Source: RUG13409 sp045546135
GTDB lineage: Bacteria; Bacillota; Clostridia; Peptostreptococcales; Anaerovoracaceae
Length of the DNA stretch: 64,000 nt
NCBI GenBank assembly: GCA_045546135.1
Contig: JAZQCD010000013.1
Coordinates: 1-64,000 of the forward strand
Direction: 5' to 3'
Of this stretch, positions 36,030-44,376 are shown in pieces. The translations under genes were made by a program, and so were the position numbers. The notes under the pieces are model-generated. The model had not been told where the DNA came from, did not search any database, and worked only from the letters and a program-made list of their open reading frames with translations. How positions within the stretch are numbered: position 1 is the first letter of the stretch; each line of letters opens with the position of its first letter.

Positions 36030-37274
36030 CTATTTTAAATATTTAATTATATCCTCTAATTTGACTTCTTCCTGAGAAGAGTTCTTCATGTCGCGAAGCT
36101 GAGCAATGCCCTTTTCAAGCTCGTTATCGCCTATGACTGCGCAATAAGAAGCGCCCAGTCTGTCAGCATATTTGAGCTGTGCCTTAAGGCTTCTCTCACA
36201 AAGGTCTATTATAACATTAAACCCTTGGCTTCGCAGTTCTTTTGCGATGGAAAAAGCTTTGTATTTTGCATTTTGTCCCATAGCAGCTATGAAAAGATCG
36301 CATTCTGAAGGTCTTTCGATCTCTATGCCCTCTGCTTCCATGAGGAGGAGCAGTCTTTCTATGCCAAGGCCAAAGCCGACAGCAGGTGTCTCCGGGCCTC
36401 CAAGCTCAGAAACAAGGCCGTCATATCTTCCTCCTCCGCATACAGTTCCCTGTGCCCCAAGGCTGTTTGTTACGAATTCAAAAGCCGTCTTTGTATAATA
36501 GTCAAGGCCTCTTACGATGCCTGGGTCTACTGTATAGCGTATATCCATGGCATCAAGATCTTTCTTTAGATCTTCGAAGTCGTTTCTGCAGTCTTCGCAA
36601 AGGTAATCAAGTATGGACGGAGCTCCTTCAGCAAGTTTTTTGCATTCAGGGTTCTTGCAATCAAGAAGTCTCATAGGATTCTTTTCGAAGCGTTCTTTGC
36701 ATGTATCGCAAAGCTTATCGTAATTTGGTCTAAAGAAATCCTGAAGAGCTTTTCTGTATTCTCCTCTGCACTTTGGGCAACCTATGGAATTGATCTTAAG
36801 TGTAAGATCCTTGATACCCATATCAGAAAGGAAGTCGTAAGCAAAACCTATGACTTCTGCATCAGCGCTCATCTTTTGTGATCCAAAGATCTCAAGTCCG
36901 AACTGGTGGAACTCTCTTTGCCTTCCTGCCTGAGTGTTCTCGTATCTGTAGCAAGGAGTTATGTAGTAGTATTTTGCAGGAAGAGTATCAGCATAGAGTT
37001 TGTTTTCTATGAAAGAGCGAACTGCAGATGCTGTTCCTTCAGGTTTTAAAGTAAGACTTCTGTGATACATCTCAAAGGAATACATTTCCTTAGTAACGAC
37101 GTCAGTAGTATCACCTATGCCTCTTTTGAAAAGCTCAGTGTGCTCTATTAAAGGAGTTCTTATCTCTTTAAATCCGTAATTGGCTGCTTTTTTTCTGAAC
37201 CTGTCTTCTACGTATTGCCATTTGTAGCTTTCGCCGGGCAATATATCCTTTGTTCCTTTTACTATATTGATCAT
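36030..37274 (-). CDS. hisS: histidyl-tRNA synthetase
   Basis: 414 residues, class II: GTKDILPGES start, RTPLIEHTELFKRGIGDTTD, motif 2 YRYENTQAGRQREFHQ, His-A motif GLDYYTKTAFE and motif 3 GFGLGIERLLLL. Overlaps hemZ by 4 bases. Confidence 0.98.
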   Translation of the reverse strand: MINIVKGTKDILPGESYKWQYVEDRFRKKAANYGFKEIRTPLIEHTELFKRGIGDTTDVVTKEMYSFEMYHRSLTLKPEGTASAVRSFIENKLYADTLPAKYYYITPCYRYENTQAGRQREFHQFGLEIFGSQKMSADAEVIGFAYDFLSDMGIKDLTLKINSIGCPKCRGEYRKALQDFFRPNYDKLCDTCKERFEKNPMRLLDCKNPECKKLAEGAPSILDYLCEDCRNDFEDLKKDLDAMDIRYTVDPGIVRGLDYYTKTAFEFVTNSLGAQGTVCGGGRYDGLVSELGGPETPAVGFGLGIERLLLLMEAEGIEIERPSECDLFIAAMGQNAKYKAFSIAKELRSQGFNVIIDLCERSLKAQLKYADRLGASYCAVIGDNELEKGIAQLRDMKNSSQEEVKLEDIIKYLK

Positions 37275-38626
37275 CCTTTGATGCCTTGTTCCTTTCTTTC
37301 TATCATTTCATCTATACGTTCTATATAGATCTGGTAATTGGATACGTTAGGTATCCTTTCAAGTCTGTTTTCTTCCGGATAATATATCTTTGAGATACCT
37401 CCTGCTCCAAGAGCTAATATGGATTGGTTCTCTTCCATTATCCTTATATTGTATAGGCTTGCAGTATCTTCTTTGCAATAACCTACATTCTCAAAATTGC
37501 CTGTCATATGCTTCTGGCGATAGAGATAATATGGATCATATCCTGCTTCTGACAATGCTTTTGAAGCATAGGACAGCTGAGCTCTTACAGTTTCTCCTTG
37601 CCTATAGTTATATTCGCTGTCCTGCTCTATGAGCCTGCTTGCTTTCTTTACTGCAAGAGTATGGACTGTTATGTTCTCGGGCCCAAGAGATATGACTTTG
37701 TCCAAAGTATCTTTGAAATCTTCAGGAGATTCATCGGGAAGTCCTGCTATAAGGTCCATGTTGATCTTGAAGTTTCCTGCAGCTCTTGCCATTTCGTAGC
37801 TTCTTAAAATATCTTCAGGTCTATGTTCCCTTCCTATGATCTCAAGAGTCTTTGCTTTCATAGTCTGAGGATTTATTGAGATGCGATCTCCTTTATGAGC
37901 AAGGATAGACTTTAGCTTTGCTTCGTTTATGGTATCAGGTCTTCCGCATTCTACTGTGAATTCAGTAGTCTTATCTGTAATGAAAGCATCTTCTGTCCAT
38001 GTGAGGAGTTTTTCAAAGTCCTCATCACAAAGTGATGTAGGCGTTCCTCCTCCTATATAAATGGACTCAGCAAAAAGGCCTCTTCTTTCCAGTATGTCTT
38101 TGACAGCATATATTTCTTTATTTAAAGCTTCAAGATATGCTTTTGCTGCCTTGTCAGTTATCTTGTTCGATGTAAAGGAGCAATAAAGACATCTTGTAGG
38201 ACAGAATGGGATACCTATATATATGCCTATAGCCCTTTTATCTTCGTTTTGAAGGGCTTTCTTTTGGGTCGTATATGTTTTCCTTAGGAGTATTACCTTT
38301 TCGCTTGAAAGGCAGTATTCCTTTGTCATTATCTCTTCTGCTTTTTCCTGTCCATGTTTTGAAACAAGTTCTGAATAAAGCTTTTTAGGCCTTACGCCTA
38401 CAAGTATGCCCCAGTCCTGAGTCTTCCCTGTTTCTTTAACTAAAAAATCGTAGAGGACTTTACCTCTCACGAATTTTGAAGGGTCATCGGGGATAATGAT
38501 ATCATATGGTCCTATAGGATCTTCTTCTTTTGTTACAACAGAAAACTGATCTGCGGTCAGGAACTCTTTAGCAAGTTCGCCGAGATCATATTTGGATTTC
38601 TCTGTGGGTGCGCAGATCTTATACAA
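37271..38626 (-). CDS. hemZ: HemZ-like radical SAM protein (HemN family)
   Basis: 451 residues. The radical SAM cluster motif CPTRCLYC follows GIGIYIGIPF-type sequence near residue 145, with GGGTPTSL, NPQTM and DLIAGLPDE blocks of the HemN/HemZ family. An N-terminal extension of about 130 residues is HemZ-typical. Annotated as oxygen-independent coproporphyrinogen oxidase, though no other heme genes are nearby and many HemN-like proteins act as HemW or have other roles. Confidence 0.85.
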   Translation of the reverse strand: MYKICAPTEKSKYDLGELAKEFLTADQFSVVTKEEDPIGPYDIIIPDDPSKFVRGKVLYDFLVKETGKTQDWGILVGVRPKKLYSELVSKHGQEKAEEIMTKEYCLSSEKVILLRKTYTTQKKALQNEDKRAIGIYIGIPFCPTRCLYCSFTSNKITDKAAKAYLEALNKEIYAVKDILERRGLFAESIYIGGGTPTSLCDEDFEKLLTWTEDAFITDKTTEFTVECGRPDTINEAKLKSILAHKGDRISINPQTMKAKTLEIIGREHRPEDILRSYEMARAAGNFKINMDLIAGLPDESPEDFKDTLDKVISLGPENITVHTLAVKKASRLIEQDSEYNYRQGETVRAQLSYASKALSEAGYDPYYLYRQKHMTGNFENVGYCKEDTASLYNIRIMEENQSILALGAGGISKIYYPEENRLERIPNVSNYQIYIERIDEMIERKEQGIKG

Positions 38627-39233
38627 AAGGATTATACCTCTTTTCGATTCCTATTGTCGTTGCTTCATCGTGGCCCGGAAGCACCGTAGTGCTGTCCGGA
38701 AGTATGAAGAGTTTTTCAGTTATGGAGTCAAAGAGCAATTCTTGATCTCCTCCCGGCATGTCTGTCCTTCCTACGGACATCCTGAAGAGCGTGTCTCCTG
38801 AAAAAAGAACATCGCCCATTAGTATACACATACCTCCCGGAGTATGCCCGGGTGTAGATATGAATTTGAGCTTGATGGGTCCAACGCTCATTTCATCGCC
38901 GTCTTTAAGTTCTATATCGGCTGTTATGCCGCCCTTTCCCATGCTTTTATCTCTGTCATAAAGGAACTTTCTCTCCTTTACTGAAGCGCATAGCTTGATC
39001 TTTGGGAAAGTCTTTTTCAGAAGGTCTATGCCTCCTGTATGGTCTCCGTGTCCGTGAGTAAGGATGATATACTTTGGATGAAGCTGAAGTCTTTCTATAT
39101 CGTCGTATATCTTTTGAAATTCATAGCCGGGGTCGACTATGAAAGCATCCTTTGTCTCATCGTCGTAAACAAGATATACATTGGTCCTGTATGAACCTGC
39201 CACGTACCTAATAATTTGAGCGGTAGACATCAA
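38619..39233 (-). CDS. metallo-beta-lactamase fold hydrolase (glyoxalase II-like)
   Basis: A 204-residue zinc hydrolase: THGHGDHTGG, STPGHTPGGM and SGDTLFRMSVGRTD. Stand-alone GloB-like proteins of this kind commonly follow relA in clostridia. Substrate unknown. Overlaps relA by 26 bases and hemZ by 8. Confidence 0.88.
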   Translation of the reverse strand: MMSTAQIIRYVAGSYRTNVYLVYDDETKDAFIVDPGYEFQKIYDDIERLQLHPKYIILTHGHGDHTGGIDLLKKTFPKIKLCASVKERKFLYDRDKSMGKGGITADIELKDGDEMSVGPIKLKFISTPGHTPGGMCILMGDVLFSGDTLFRMSVGRTDMPGGDQELLFDSITEKLFILPDSTTVLPGHDEATTIGIEKRYNPFV

Positions 39234-41379
39234 GCACTCCTTTTATTTGTTTCAGTCTTGCCATGATCTTTTCTATGGAATCAGTATTGGTTATTGCCAA
39301 AGTGAGATTCATGGTACAAAGACCGCTCTTATCAGCCTTTATATTTGCATAAGTGATATTGATATCAAGATCTTCGCATATCTTTGATACCTGGGCAAGG
39401 AGTCCCTTCTTGTCCTCTGCAAGGATGGTGATGGCTGCATTGAAAGTCATCTTGTCCTTGTTGAGATCCCATTCTACATTTATGAGCCTTCCTTGCTCAT
39501 TTTCAGGAAGAGACAGTATGTTGATGCAATCCTTTCTGTGGATGGAGATACCTCTGCCCTTTGTTGTGTAACCAACTATCTCATCTCCCGGAACAGGGCT
39601 GCAGCATTTTGCATAATGGATGAGAAGGTCTGATATACCTTCTATGCTGACGCCTGCATTCTTTGCATCAGGCCTTCTAGCAAGCTGTTCCTGCTTCTTT
39701 TGGAACCTTTCCTGTCTCTTTATCTCTGCCTGCTCTTCTTCTCTGAAATATGAGATGCACAGCATCAGAGTCTTGTTTATTATAGCTCCGCCGTTTGCAA
39801 GATTGCTGTAAAGGTCCTCTGCAGATGTGAAGTTCTGTGATCTTGCAGCTCTTGCTACGAATTGAGGTTTAAGGACTCTTTCAAGATCAAGATTTTTGTG
39901 CTTTGCAGCCTTTTCCAAGGCTTCCTTACCCTTTGCAGGGTCAAGGTCGCTGTTCATCTTTTTGAGATATTGCCTGATCTTGTTCTTTGCAGAATTGGTC
40001 TTGACTATCTTGAGCCATTCTACTGTAGGTCCCGGGGAGTTTGGGTTAGTGACTATGTCTATGATCTCACCGTTTTGAAGGACATAGTCTTTAGGGACCA
40101 TCTTTCCGTTGACCTTTGCTCCTATGCAGTGAAGACCAACGAATGTATGGACTCTGAAAGCAAAGTCAAGAGGAGTAGAACCTGCAGGAAGTTCCATTAC
40201 ATCGCCCTTGGGGGTAAATACATATACCTGATTGCTGAAAAGGTCGACTTTGAGTGTATCGATGAAGTCCTTTGAATCGTTCATGTCGTACTGCCATTCA
40301 AGGGTCTGGCGTATCCATGCCAGCTTTACTTCATCTTCGTTGCTCTTGTCTGTAATGCCTTCTTTGTATTTCCAATGAGCTGCGATACCGTACTCAGCGA
40401 CTCTGTGCATCTCCTGAGTCCTTATCTGTATCTCAAAAGGCGTACCTTTGCTGGAAAGAACTGTAGTATGGAGGCTCTGATAATGGTTAGACTTAGGCAT
40501 TGCTACGTAGTCCTTGAACCTTCCGGGTATGGGCGTCCACTTGGTATGAACGGCGCCCAGGACTGCATAGCAGTCTTTGACAGTATCTACGATGACCCTT
40601 ATGGCAGTAAGATCGAAGATCTCATCTATCTCTTTATGCTGATAGATCATCTTCTTGTAGATGCTGTAGAAATGCTTTTTTCTGCCTGTTATCTCATATT
40701 TTATATCGAGACCTTTAAGGACTTCCTCAAGCTGATTCATGAGGATCTCTATTTGATCGTTTCTCGAAGTCTCTCTTTTTGCAAGTTCTGAAGCGATCTT
40801 TGCATAGGCTTCAGGTTCAAGGTTCTTGAATGCTATATCTTCAAGTTCAAATTTGAATTTGTAAATACCAAGCCTTGATGCAATTGGCGCGTAGATCTCA
40901 AGAGTCTCTTTTGATTTTTCTATGATCTTTGCAGGACTTTGATACTCTATGGTCCTCATGTTGTGGAGCCTGTCGGCAAGCTTTATTACAAGGACCCTTA
41001 TGTCTTTGGACATGGCCATGAACATCTTTCTTACGTTCTCGGCCTGAGCATCTTCCTTTGACGTATATTCTATATTGGTCAGCTTTGTGACGCCGTCTAC
41101 CATGACTGCGATATCTTCGCCGAAATCTTTTTTGCAGTCATCGAGAGTGTATTCAGTATCTTCAACTGCATCATGAAGCAGACCTGCTGCTATGCAGTGG
41201 TCGTCCATACCAAGTTCGGCCAGGATCTTTCCTACGGCCATAGGATGGATTATATATGGCTCTCCTGACTTTCTTTTCTGGTCCTTATGCAGTTTTGTGG
41301 CTGTCTCAAGTGCAAGCTCTAACAGGTCTTTGTCATAGTTTGCATTGAATTTCAACAATTCCTGAACATATTCACTCAT
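39208..41379 (-). CDS. relA: RelA/SpoT-type (p)ppGpp synthetase/hydrolase
   Basis: About 723 residues in the Rel order: HD hydrolase (HDAVEDTEYTLDD), synthetase (GRFKDYVAMPKSNHYQSLHTT), TGS (VYVFTPKGDVMELPAGSTPLDFA), helical/zinc-finger part (YAKCCSPVPGDEIVGY) and C-terminal ACT domain. Bifunctional. The ATG at 41377-41379 is chosen because the family begins here, but no ribosome site precedes it and a terminator hairpin ends about 10 bases upstream. In-frame ATGs at 41430 and 41415 would read through that hairpin. Confidence 0.95.
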   Translation of the reverse strand: MSEYVQELLKFNANYDKDLLELALETATKLHKDQKRKSGEPYIIHPMAVGKILAELGMDDHCIAAGLLHDAVEDTEYTLDDCKKDFGEDIAVMVDGVTKLTNIEYTSKEDAQAENVRKMFMAMSKDIRVLVIKLADRLHNMRTIEYQSPAKIIEKSKETLEIYAPIASRLGIYKFKFELEDIAFKNLEPEAYAKIASELAKRETSRNDQIEILMNQLEEVLKGLDIKYEITGRKKHFYSIYKKMIYQHKEIDEIFDLTAIRVIVDTVKDCYAVLGAVHTKWTPIPGRFKDYVAMPKSNHYQSLHTTVLSSKGTPFEIQIRTQEMHRVAEYGIAAHWKYKEGITDKSNEDEVKLAWIRQTLEWQYDMNDSKDFIDTLKVDLFSNQVYVFTPKGDVMELPAGSTPLDFAFRVHTFVGLHCIGAKVNGKMVPKDYVLQNGEIIDIVTNPNSPGPTVEWLKIVKTNSAKNKIRQYLKKMNSDLDPAKGKEALEKAAKHKNLDLERVLKPQFVARAARSQNFTSAEDLYSNLANGGAIINKTLMLCISYFREEEQAEIKRQERFQKKQEQLARRPDAKNAGVSIEGISDLLIHYAKCCSPVPGDEIVGYTTKGRGISIHRKDCINILSLPENEQGRLINVEWDLNKDKMTFNAAITILAEDKKGLLAQVSKICEDLDINITYANIKADKSGLCTMNLTLAITNTDSIEKIMARLKQIKGVLDVYRSNY

Positions 41380-41398
41380 GGTATAAATACAAAAATAA

Positions 41399-41428
41399 GG
41401 CACGCATGCACACATGGGCACACGTGCC
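41399..41428 (-). terminator. terminator of yajC, directly before relA
   Basis: Minus-strand stem GGCACGTGTGC / GCATGCGTGCC (11 bp with two G-U pairs) and an 8-base loop, then TTATTTTTG. It lies 20 bases after the yajC stop and the T-run ends 10 bases before the relA ATG, so it could also act as an attenuator. Confidence 0.7.
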
Positions 41429-41448
41429 ATATATAGTTCTGATGACTT

Positions 41449-41874
41449 TTATTCTTCAGATCCTTCAGTCTCCTCTTCCTTCTTGGAGAGCTTCTTGATC
41501 TTCTTAGGAGTGACCTTATCGCCTTCTTCTTCCTTAGTCTCAGCCTTCTTGCCGGGAGCAGGTATCTCTCTGTTGAGAACTGTGCTGATAGCAGATTTTG
41601 AGATCTCGAGCTTAGTTTTTTCTGCTCCGGATGCGATAGTGATCCTGTCATCCTTAATGCGAACTACTGTGCCGAAGAATCCGCCTATGGTCATTACCTC
41701 ATCGCCTACTTGGAGGTTATCGCGAAGATTCTTGAGTTCCTTTTCTCTCTTGTTCTGCGGACGGATGGTAAAGAAATACATGGCAACGAACATCAGAGCG
41801 ATCAGTGCATAGTATATCCACATTCCGTTAGAACCGGCTGCTGTAGCTGCTATTATTGAACTGTTTGTGTACAT
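41449..41874 (-). CDS. yajC: preprotein translocase subunit YajC
   Basis: A 141-residue protein with one N-terminal membrane span (about 20-38, MWIYYALIALMFVAMYFF) and the YajC core (RPQNKREKELKNLRDNLQVGDEVMTIGGFFGTV). The last 35 residues are a lysine/glutamate-rich tail. Accessory subunit of SecDF. AGGAGG 6 bases upstream. Usually beside tgt or secDF, but here apart from both. Confidence 0.95.
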   Translation of the reverse strand: MYTNSSIIAATAAGSNGMWIYYALIALMFVAMYFFTIRPQNKREKELKNLRDNLQVGDEVMTIGGFFGTVVRIKDDRITIASGAEKTKLEISKSAISTVLNREIPAPGKKAETKEEEGDKVTPKKIKKLSKKEEETEGSEE

Positions 41875-41905
41875 ATGTACCTCCTAATACATTAACTACT
41901 TAATT

Positions 41906-41933
41906 ATTATAATATATATGAAAAAAACCGCAA
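41906..41933 (-). promoter_or_regulatory. promoter of yajC
   Basis: Minus-strand TTGCGG (41928-41933), 16-base spacer, TATAAT (41906-41911), about 30 bases before the ATG. Confidence 0.6.
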
Positions 41934-41975
41934 GGATAATTTTTGAATACATACAATATGGAATTAAATCAAAAA

Positions 41976-41992
41976 GGATAGCAATGCTACCC
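41976..41992 (-). terminator. terminator of the tRNA-Leu gene
   Basis: Minus-strand GGGTAGC-ATT-GCTATCC followed by TTTTTG, 16 bases after the tRNA CCA end. Confidence 0.7.
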
Positions 41993-42007
41993 TGTTGTAT
42001 CAATTAT

Positions 42008-42094
42008 TGGTGCCGGTGGCGGGGGTCGAACCCGCACCCTGTTGCCAGGACAGGATTTTGAGTCCTGCACGTCTGCCAATTCCATCACACCGGC
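42008..42094 (-). tRNA. tRNA-Leu (anticodon CAA)
   Basis: An 87-base class II tRNA with encoded CCA. The acceptor stem GCCGGTG pairs with CACCGGC, with a discriminator A before CCA. The anticodon loop CTCAAAA gives CAA (complement of 42058-42060), reading UUG. There is a long variable arm (CTGG-type stem) and a GGTTCGACC T-loop. Confidence 0.97.
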
Positions 42095-42107
42095 ACGAAC
42101 AAAAAGT

Positions 42108-42136
42108 ATATTAACACGGCATAAAGCCAAAATCAA
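42108..42136 (-). promoter_or_regulatory. promoter of tRNA-Leu
   Basis: Minus-strand TTGATT (42131-42136), 17-base spacer, TAATAT (42108-42113), 14 bases before the tRNA. Confidence 0.55.
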
Positions 42137-42159
42137 GAAAAAGACATTTATATAATGCA

Positions 42160-42185
42160 AAAGGATCCCGCGTCCGGGATCCTTT
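42160..42185 (-). terminator. terminator of rpmF
   Basis: Minus-strand stem AAAGGATCCCG / CGGGATCCTTT (11 bp, 4-base loop) ending in TTTTGC, 31 bases after the rpmF stop. Confidence 0.85.
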
Positions 42186-42216
42186 CATTTGTCTTTAGCT
42201 AAAGTATAGTTCTTTA

Positions 42217-42396
42217 TTATTCTTCTGCTACTACAGCCTGTCCGTCATAATAGTTGCAATTCGGACATACTCTGTGCGGAAGCTTCGGCTGGTGGCACTG
42301 TGGGCATACTGAAAGTCCCGGAAGTGTCTTAACCATATTGGCAGATTTTCTGCTGCTTAACTTAGCCTTGGACGTTCTTCTTTTAGGTGTTGCCAT
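42217..42396 (-). CDS. rpmF: 50S ribosomal protein L32
   Basis: A 59-residue basic protein opening MATPKRRTSKAKLSSRKS, with the zinc-ribbon pairs CPQC (31-34) and CPNC (44-47). AGGAGG lies 8-9 bases upstream. In most relatives it is preceded by a DUF177 (yceD) gene; here it has its own strong promoter and no DUF177 neighbour. Confidence 0.97.
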   Translation of the reverse strand: MATPKRRTSKAKLSSRKSANMVKTLPGLSVCPQCHQPKLPHRVCPNCNYYDGQAVVAEE

Positions 42397-42445
42397 TTTA
42401 AGAACCTCCTTTCCTAATCATTAATAAACTGTGTCGAACTACTGA

Positions 42446-42474
42446 AGTATAATCAAATAGCAATCTGTTGTCAA
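42446..42474 (-). promoter_or_regulatory. promoter of rpmF
   Basis: Minus-strand TTGACA (42469-42474), 17-base spacer, TATACT (42446-42451): near-consensus, as expected for a ribosomal protein gene. Confidence 0.85.
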
Positions 42475-42483
42475 GCACGATTT

Positions 42484-43095
42484 TTAATTCTTTGGTTCGG
42501 CAGCAGTTTCAGTTTGTTCTTCTTTTGCCTTATCAAGATCTGCAAGGCTCTCCTCTGCTTTCTTTGCAAGTTCTTCAAGACCGGAATAAACTCCCTGATT
42601 CTTTGAAGGCTTTGATTCAGCTTTCGGTTCTGAGAATATAGGCTTGTCTATATCGTCCGTGATCTTTTTCTTTATCCTTGTTGTAAGGGATGAGATAAGG
42701 GCGATGATGACCATAAGTCCAAAGGAGCAGAGGTACACCCATATGTCATAGAACTGCTCCGGAAGAAATCTTGCAATGAGTTCTCCGAGAGGTTTTATGG
42801 GATCATAGAAATAAAGAGTCCATTTCCCTATGATATTGTCCCAAAACTTTTCAAAGAAATCTATCTGTATGAAGACGAGCAGAAAATCAAGAAGCGCGGG
42901 AATGCATATATTCCCTACTGTCTTGAAAGTCTTCTTGCATATGAGCTTTCCCAATTTGACGATGAAGAACCATATGACAGCAAACAGTACTGCAGTAACA
43001 TATGCTACATAGCCTTCAGTCATCTTAGGGACGAATGTAAGTCCATAGCCTATTCCAAATGGAATGAGACCCATTATGAATAACAAAATACCCAT
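42484..43095 (-). CDS. multi-span membrane protein of unknown function
   Basis: 203 residues with hydrophobic spans at about 2-22, 29-50, 60-77 and 118-139, then a charged, Lys/Glu-rich cytosolic tail (about 140-203). No family recognised. It is 18 bases downstream of ackA, so probably co-transcribed with it. Confidence 0.7.
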   Translation of the reverse strand: MGILLFIMGLIPFGIGYGLTFVPKMTEGYVAYVTAVLFAVIWFFIVKLGKLICKKTFKTVGNICIPALLDFLLVFIQIDFFEKFWDNIIGKWTLYFYDPIKPLGELIARFLPEQFYDIWVYLCSFGLMVIIALISSLTTRIKKKITDDIDKPIFSEPKAESKPSKNQGVYSGLEELAKKAEESLADLDKAKEEQTETAAEPKN

Positions 43096-43113
43096 AACTA
43101 ACCTCTTTGCACT

Positions 43114-44310
43114 TTATTTGCTTACAAGAGCAAGAGTATCCTTTGCGATCATGAGCTCTTCGTTGGTCGGTATGAGAAGTACCTTTACCTTAGAGTCGTC
43201 AGCGCTGATGACAGTCTCTTTTCCGCGAACATTGTTCTTTTCAGGATCGAGCTTGATGCCGAGGAATTCCATATCCTTGCAGATGCCTTCTCTTGAAGTG
43301 ATGCTGTTCTCACCTATTCCTGCTGTGAATACGACTGCGTCTGCGCCGTTCATCTCTGCCATATATGCTCCGATGTAGAACTTTACTCTCTGCTGGAAGA
43401 TATCAAGTGCGAGCTGTGCTCTCTTGTTTCCGCCCTTTGCAGCATCTTCAACGTCTCTTGAGTCAGAGGATACTCCGGATACGCCGAGGAGTCCTGACTT
43501 TTTGTTCATTATGGTATCCATCTCCTTAAGAGAAAGACCTTCTTTTTCTGCGATGAACGGAATGATTGCAGGATCTATGATTCCGCATCTTGTTCCCATT
43601 TCAAGGCCTTCGAGCGGTGTAAGACCCATGGATGTGTCATAGCACTTGCCGTTCTTGATAGCGGAAACGGATGCACCGTTGCCCAGGTGGCAGGAAATGA
43701 TAGTAGTCTCTTCGAGAGGTTTGCCAAGCATTGCTGCTGCTCTCATAGCGATATATCTGTGGGATGTTCCGTGGAAACCGTAGCGTCTTACGGAATACTT
43801 TTCATAATATTCATATGGAAGCGGATAGATGTAGCTCTGAGGAGGCATTGCCATACCGTTGGATGTATCGAATACTGCTACCTGAGGAGTTCCGGGCATG
43901 AGCTTTTCGCATGCTTCTATACCCATGAGGTTTGCAGGATTGTGAAGAGGTCCTAAAGGAATGCACTCTCTGATAGCTTCCTTGCATGCTTCGTCAACAA
44001 GGCAGCTCTCTGTGAACTTTTCTCCTCCGTGGAGTACTCTGTGGCCTACAGCTCCTATTTCATCCATACTGGATACAACGCCGTGCTGTGGATCTACGAG
44101 AGCATCGAGGACAAGCTGAATAGCTGTTGTATGTGTCTCCATTGGCTGCTCAACTATGTATTTGTCCATACCCGGCTTCTGATGTGTCAGGACAGCATTT
44201 TCCATGCCTATCCTTTCAACAAGTCCCTTGCAAAGGACTTCATCATTATCCATATTGATGAGCTGATACTTTAAAGAAGAGCTTCCGCAATTTACAACTA
44301 AGATTTTCAT
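43114..44310 (-). CDS. ackA: acetate kinase
   Basis: 398 residues, ASKHA fold: VVNCGSSSLKYQ at the start, HRVLHGGEKF, GFHGTSHRYIA and SCHLGNGASVSA. Makes ATP and acetate from acetyl phosphate in fermentation. AAAGGAA ribosome site; own promoter upstream. No pta gene in the window. Confidence 0.98.
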   Translation of the reverse strand: MKILVVNCGSSSLKYQLINMDNDEVLCKGLVERIGMENAVLTHQKPGMDKYIVEQPMETHTTAIQLVLDALVDPQHGVVSSMDEIGAVGHRVLHGGEKFTESCLVDEACKEAIRECIPLGPLHNPANLMGIEACEKLMPGTPQVAVFDTSNGMAMPPQSYIYPLPYEYYEKYSVRRYGFHGTSHRYIAMRAAAMLGKPLEETTIISCHLGNGASVSAIKNGKCYDTSMGLTPLEGLEMGTRCGIIDPAIIPFIAEKEGLSLKEMDTIMNKKSGLLGVSGVSSDSRDVEDAAKGGNKRAQLALDIFQQRVKFYIGAYMAEMNGADAVVFTAGIGENSITSREGICKDMEFLGIKLDPEKNNVRGKETVISADDSKVKVLLIPTNEELMIAKDTLALVSK

Positions 44311-44347
44311 ATTAATTCCTTTCTTAAAATAAAAAGTCTATCAAGAG

Positions 44348-44376
44348 ATTATACATTAGTTTTATTAGGCTTGCAA
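44348..44376 (-). promoter_or_regulatory. promoter of ackA inside the end of the upstream gene
   Basis: Minus-strand TTGCAA (44371-44376), 17-base spacer, TATAAT (44348-44353). It overlaps the last codons of the tmcAL-like gene, so ackA can be expressed on its own. Confidence 0.7.

Noticed and set aside
30883..37274. T-box or other leader riboswitch before leuS, aspS or hisS
   Set aside because: The gaps ahead of these genes are 9 bases or overlaps, so there is no room for a leader.
41376..41651. Arginine/lysine-rich minus-strand frame
   Set aside because: It overlaps the Lys/Glu-rich tail of yajC in another frame and runs through the terminator hairpin; low-complexity mirror.
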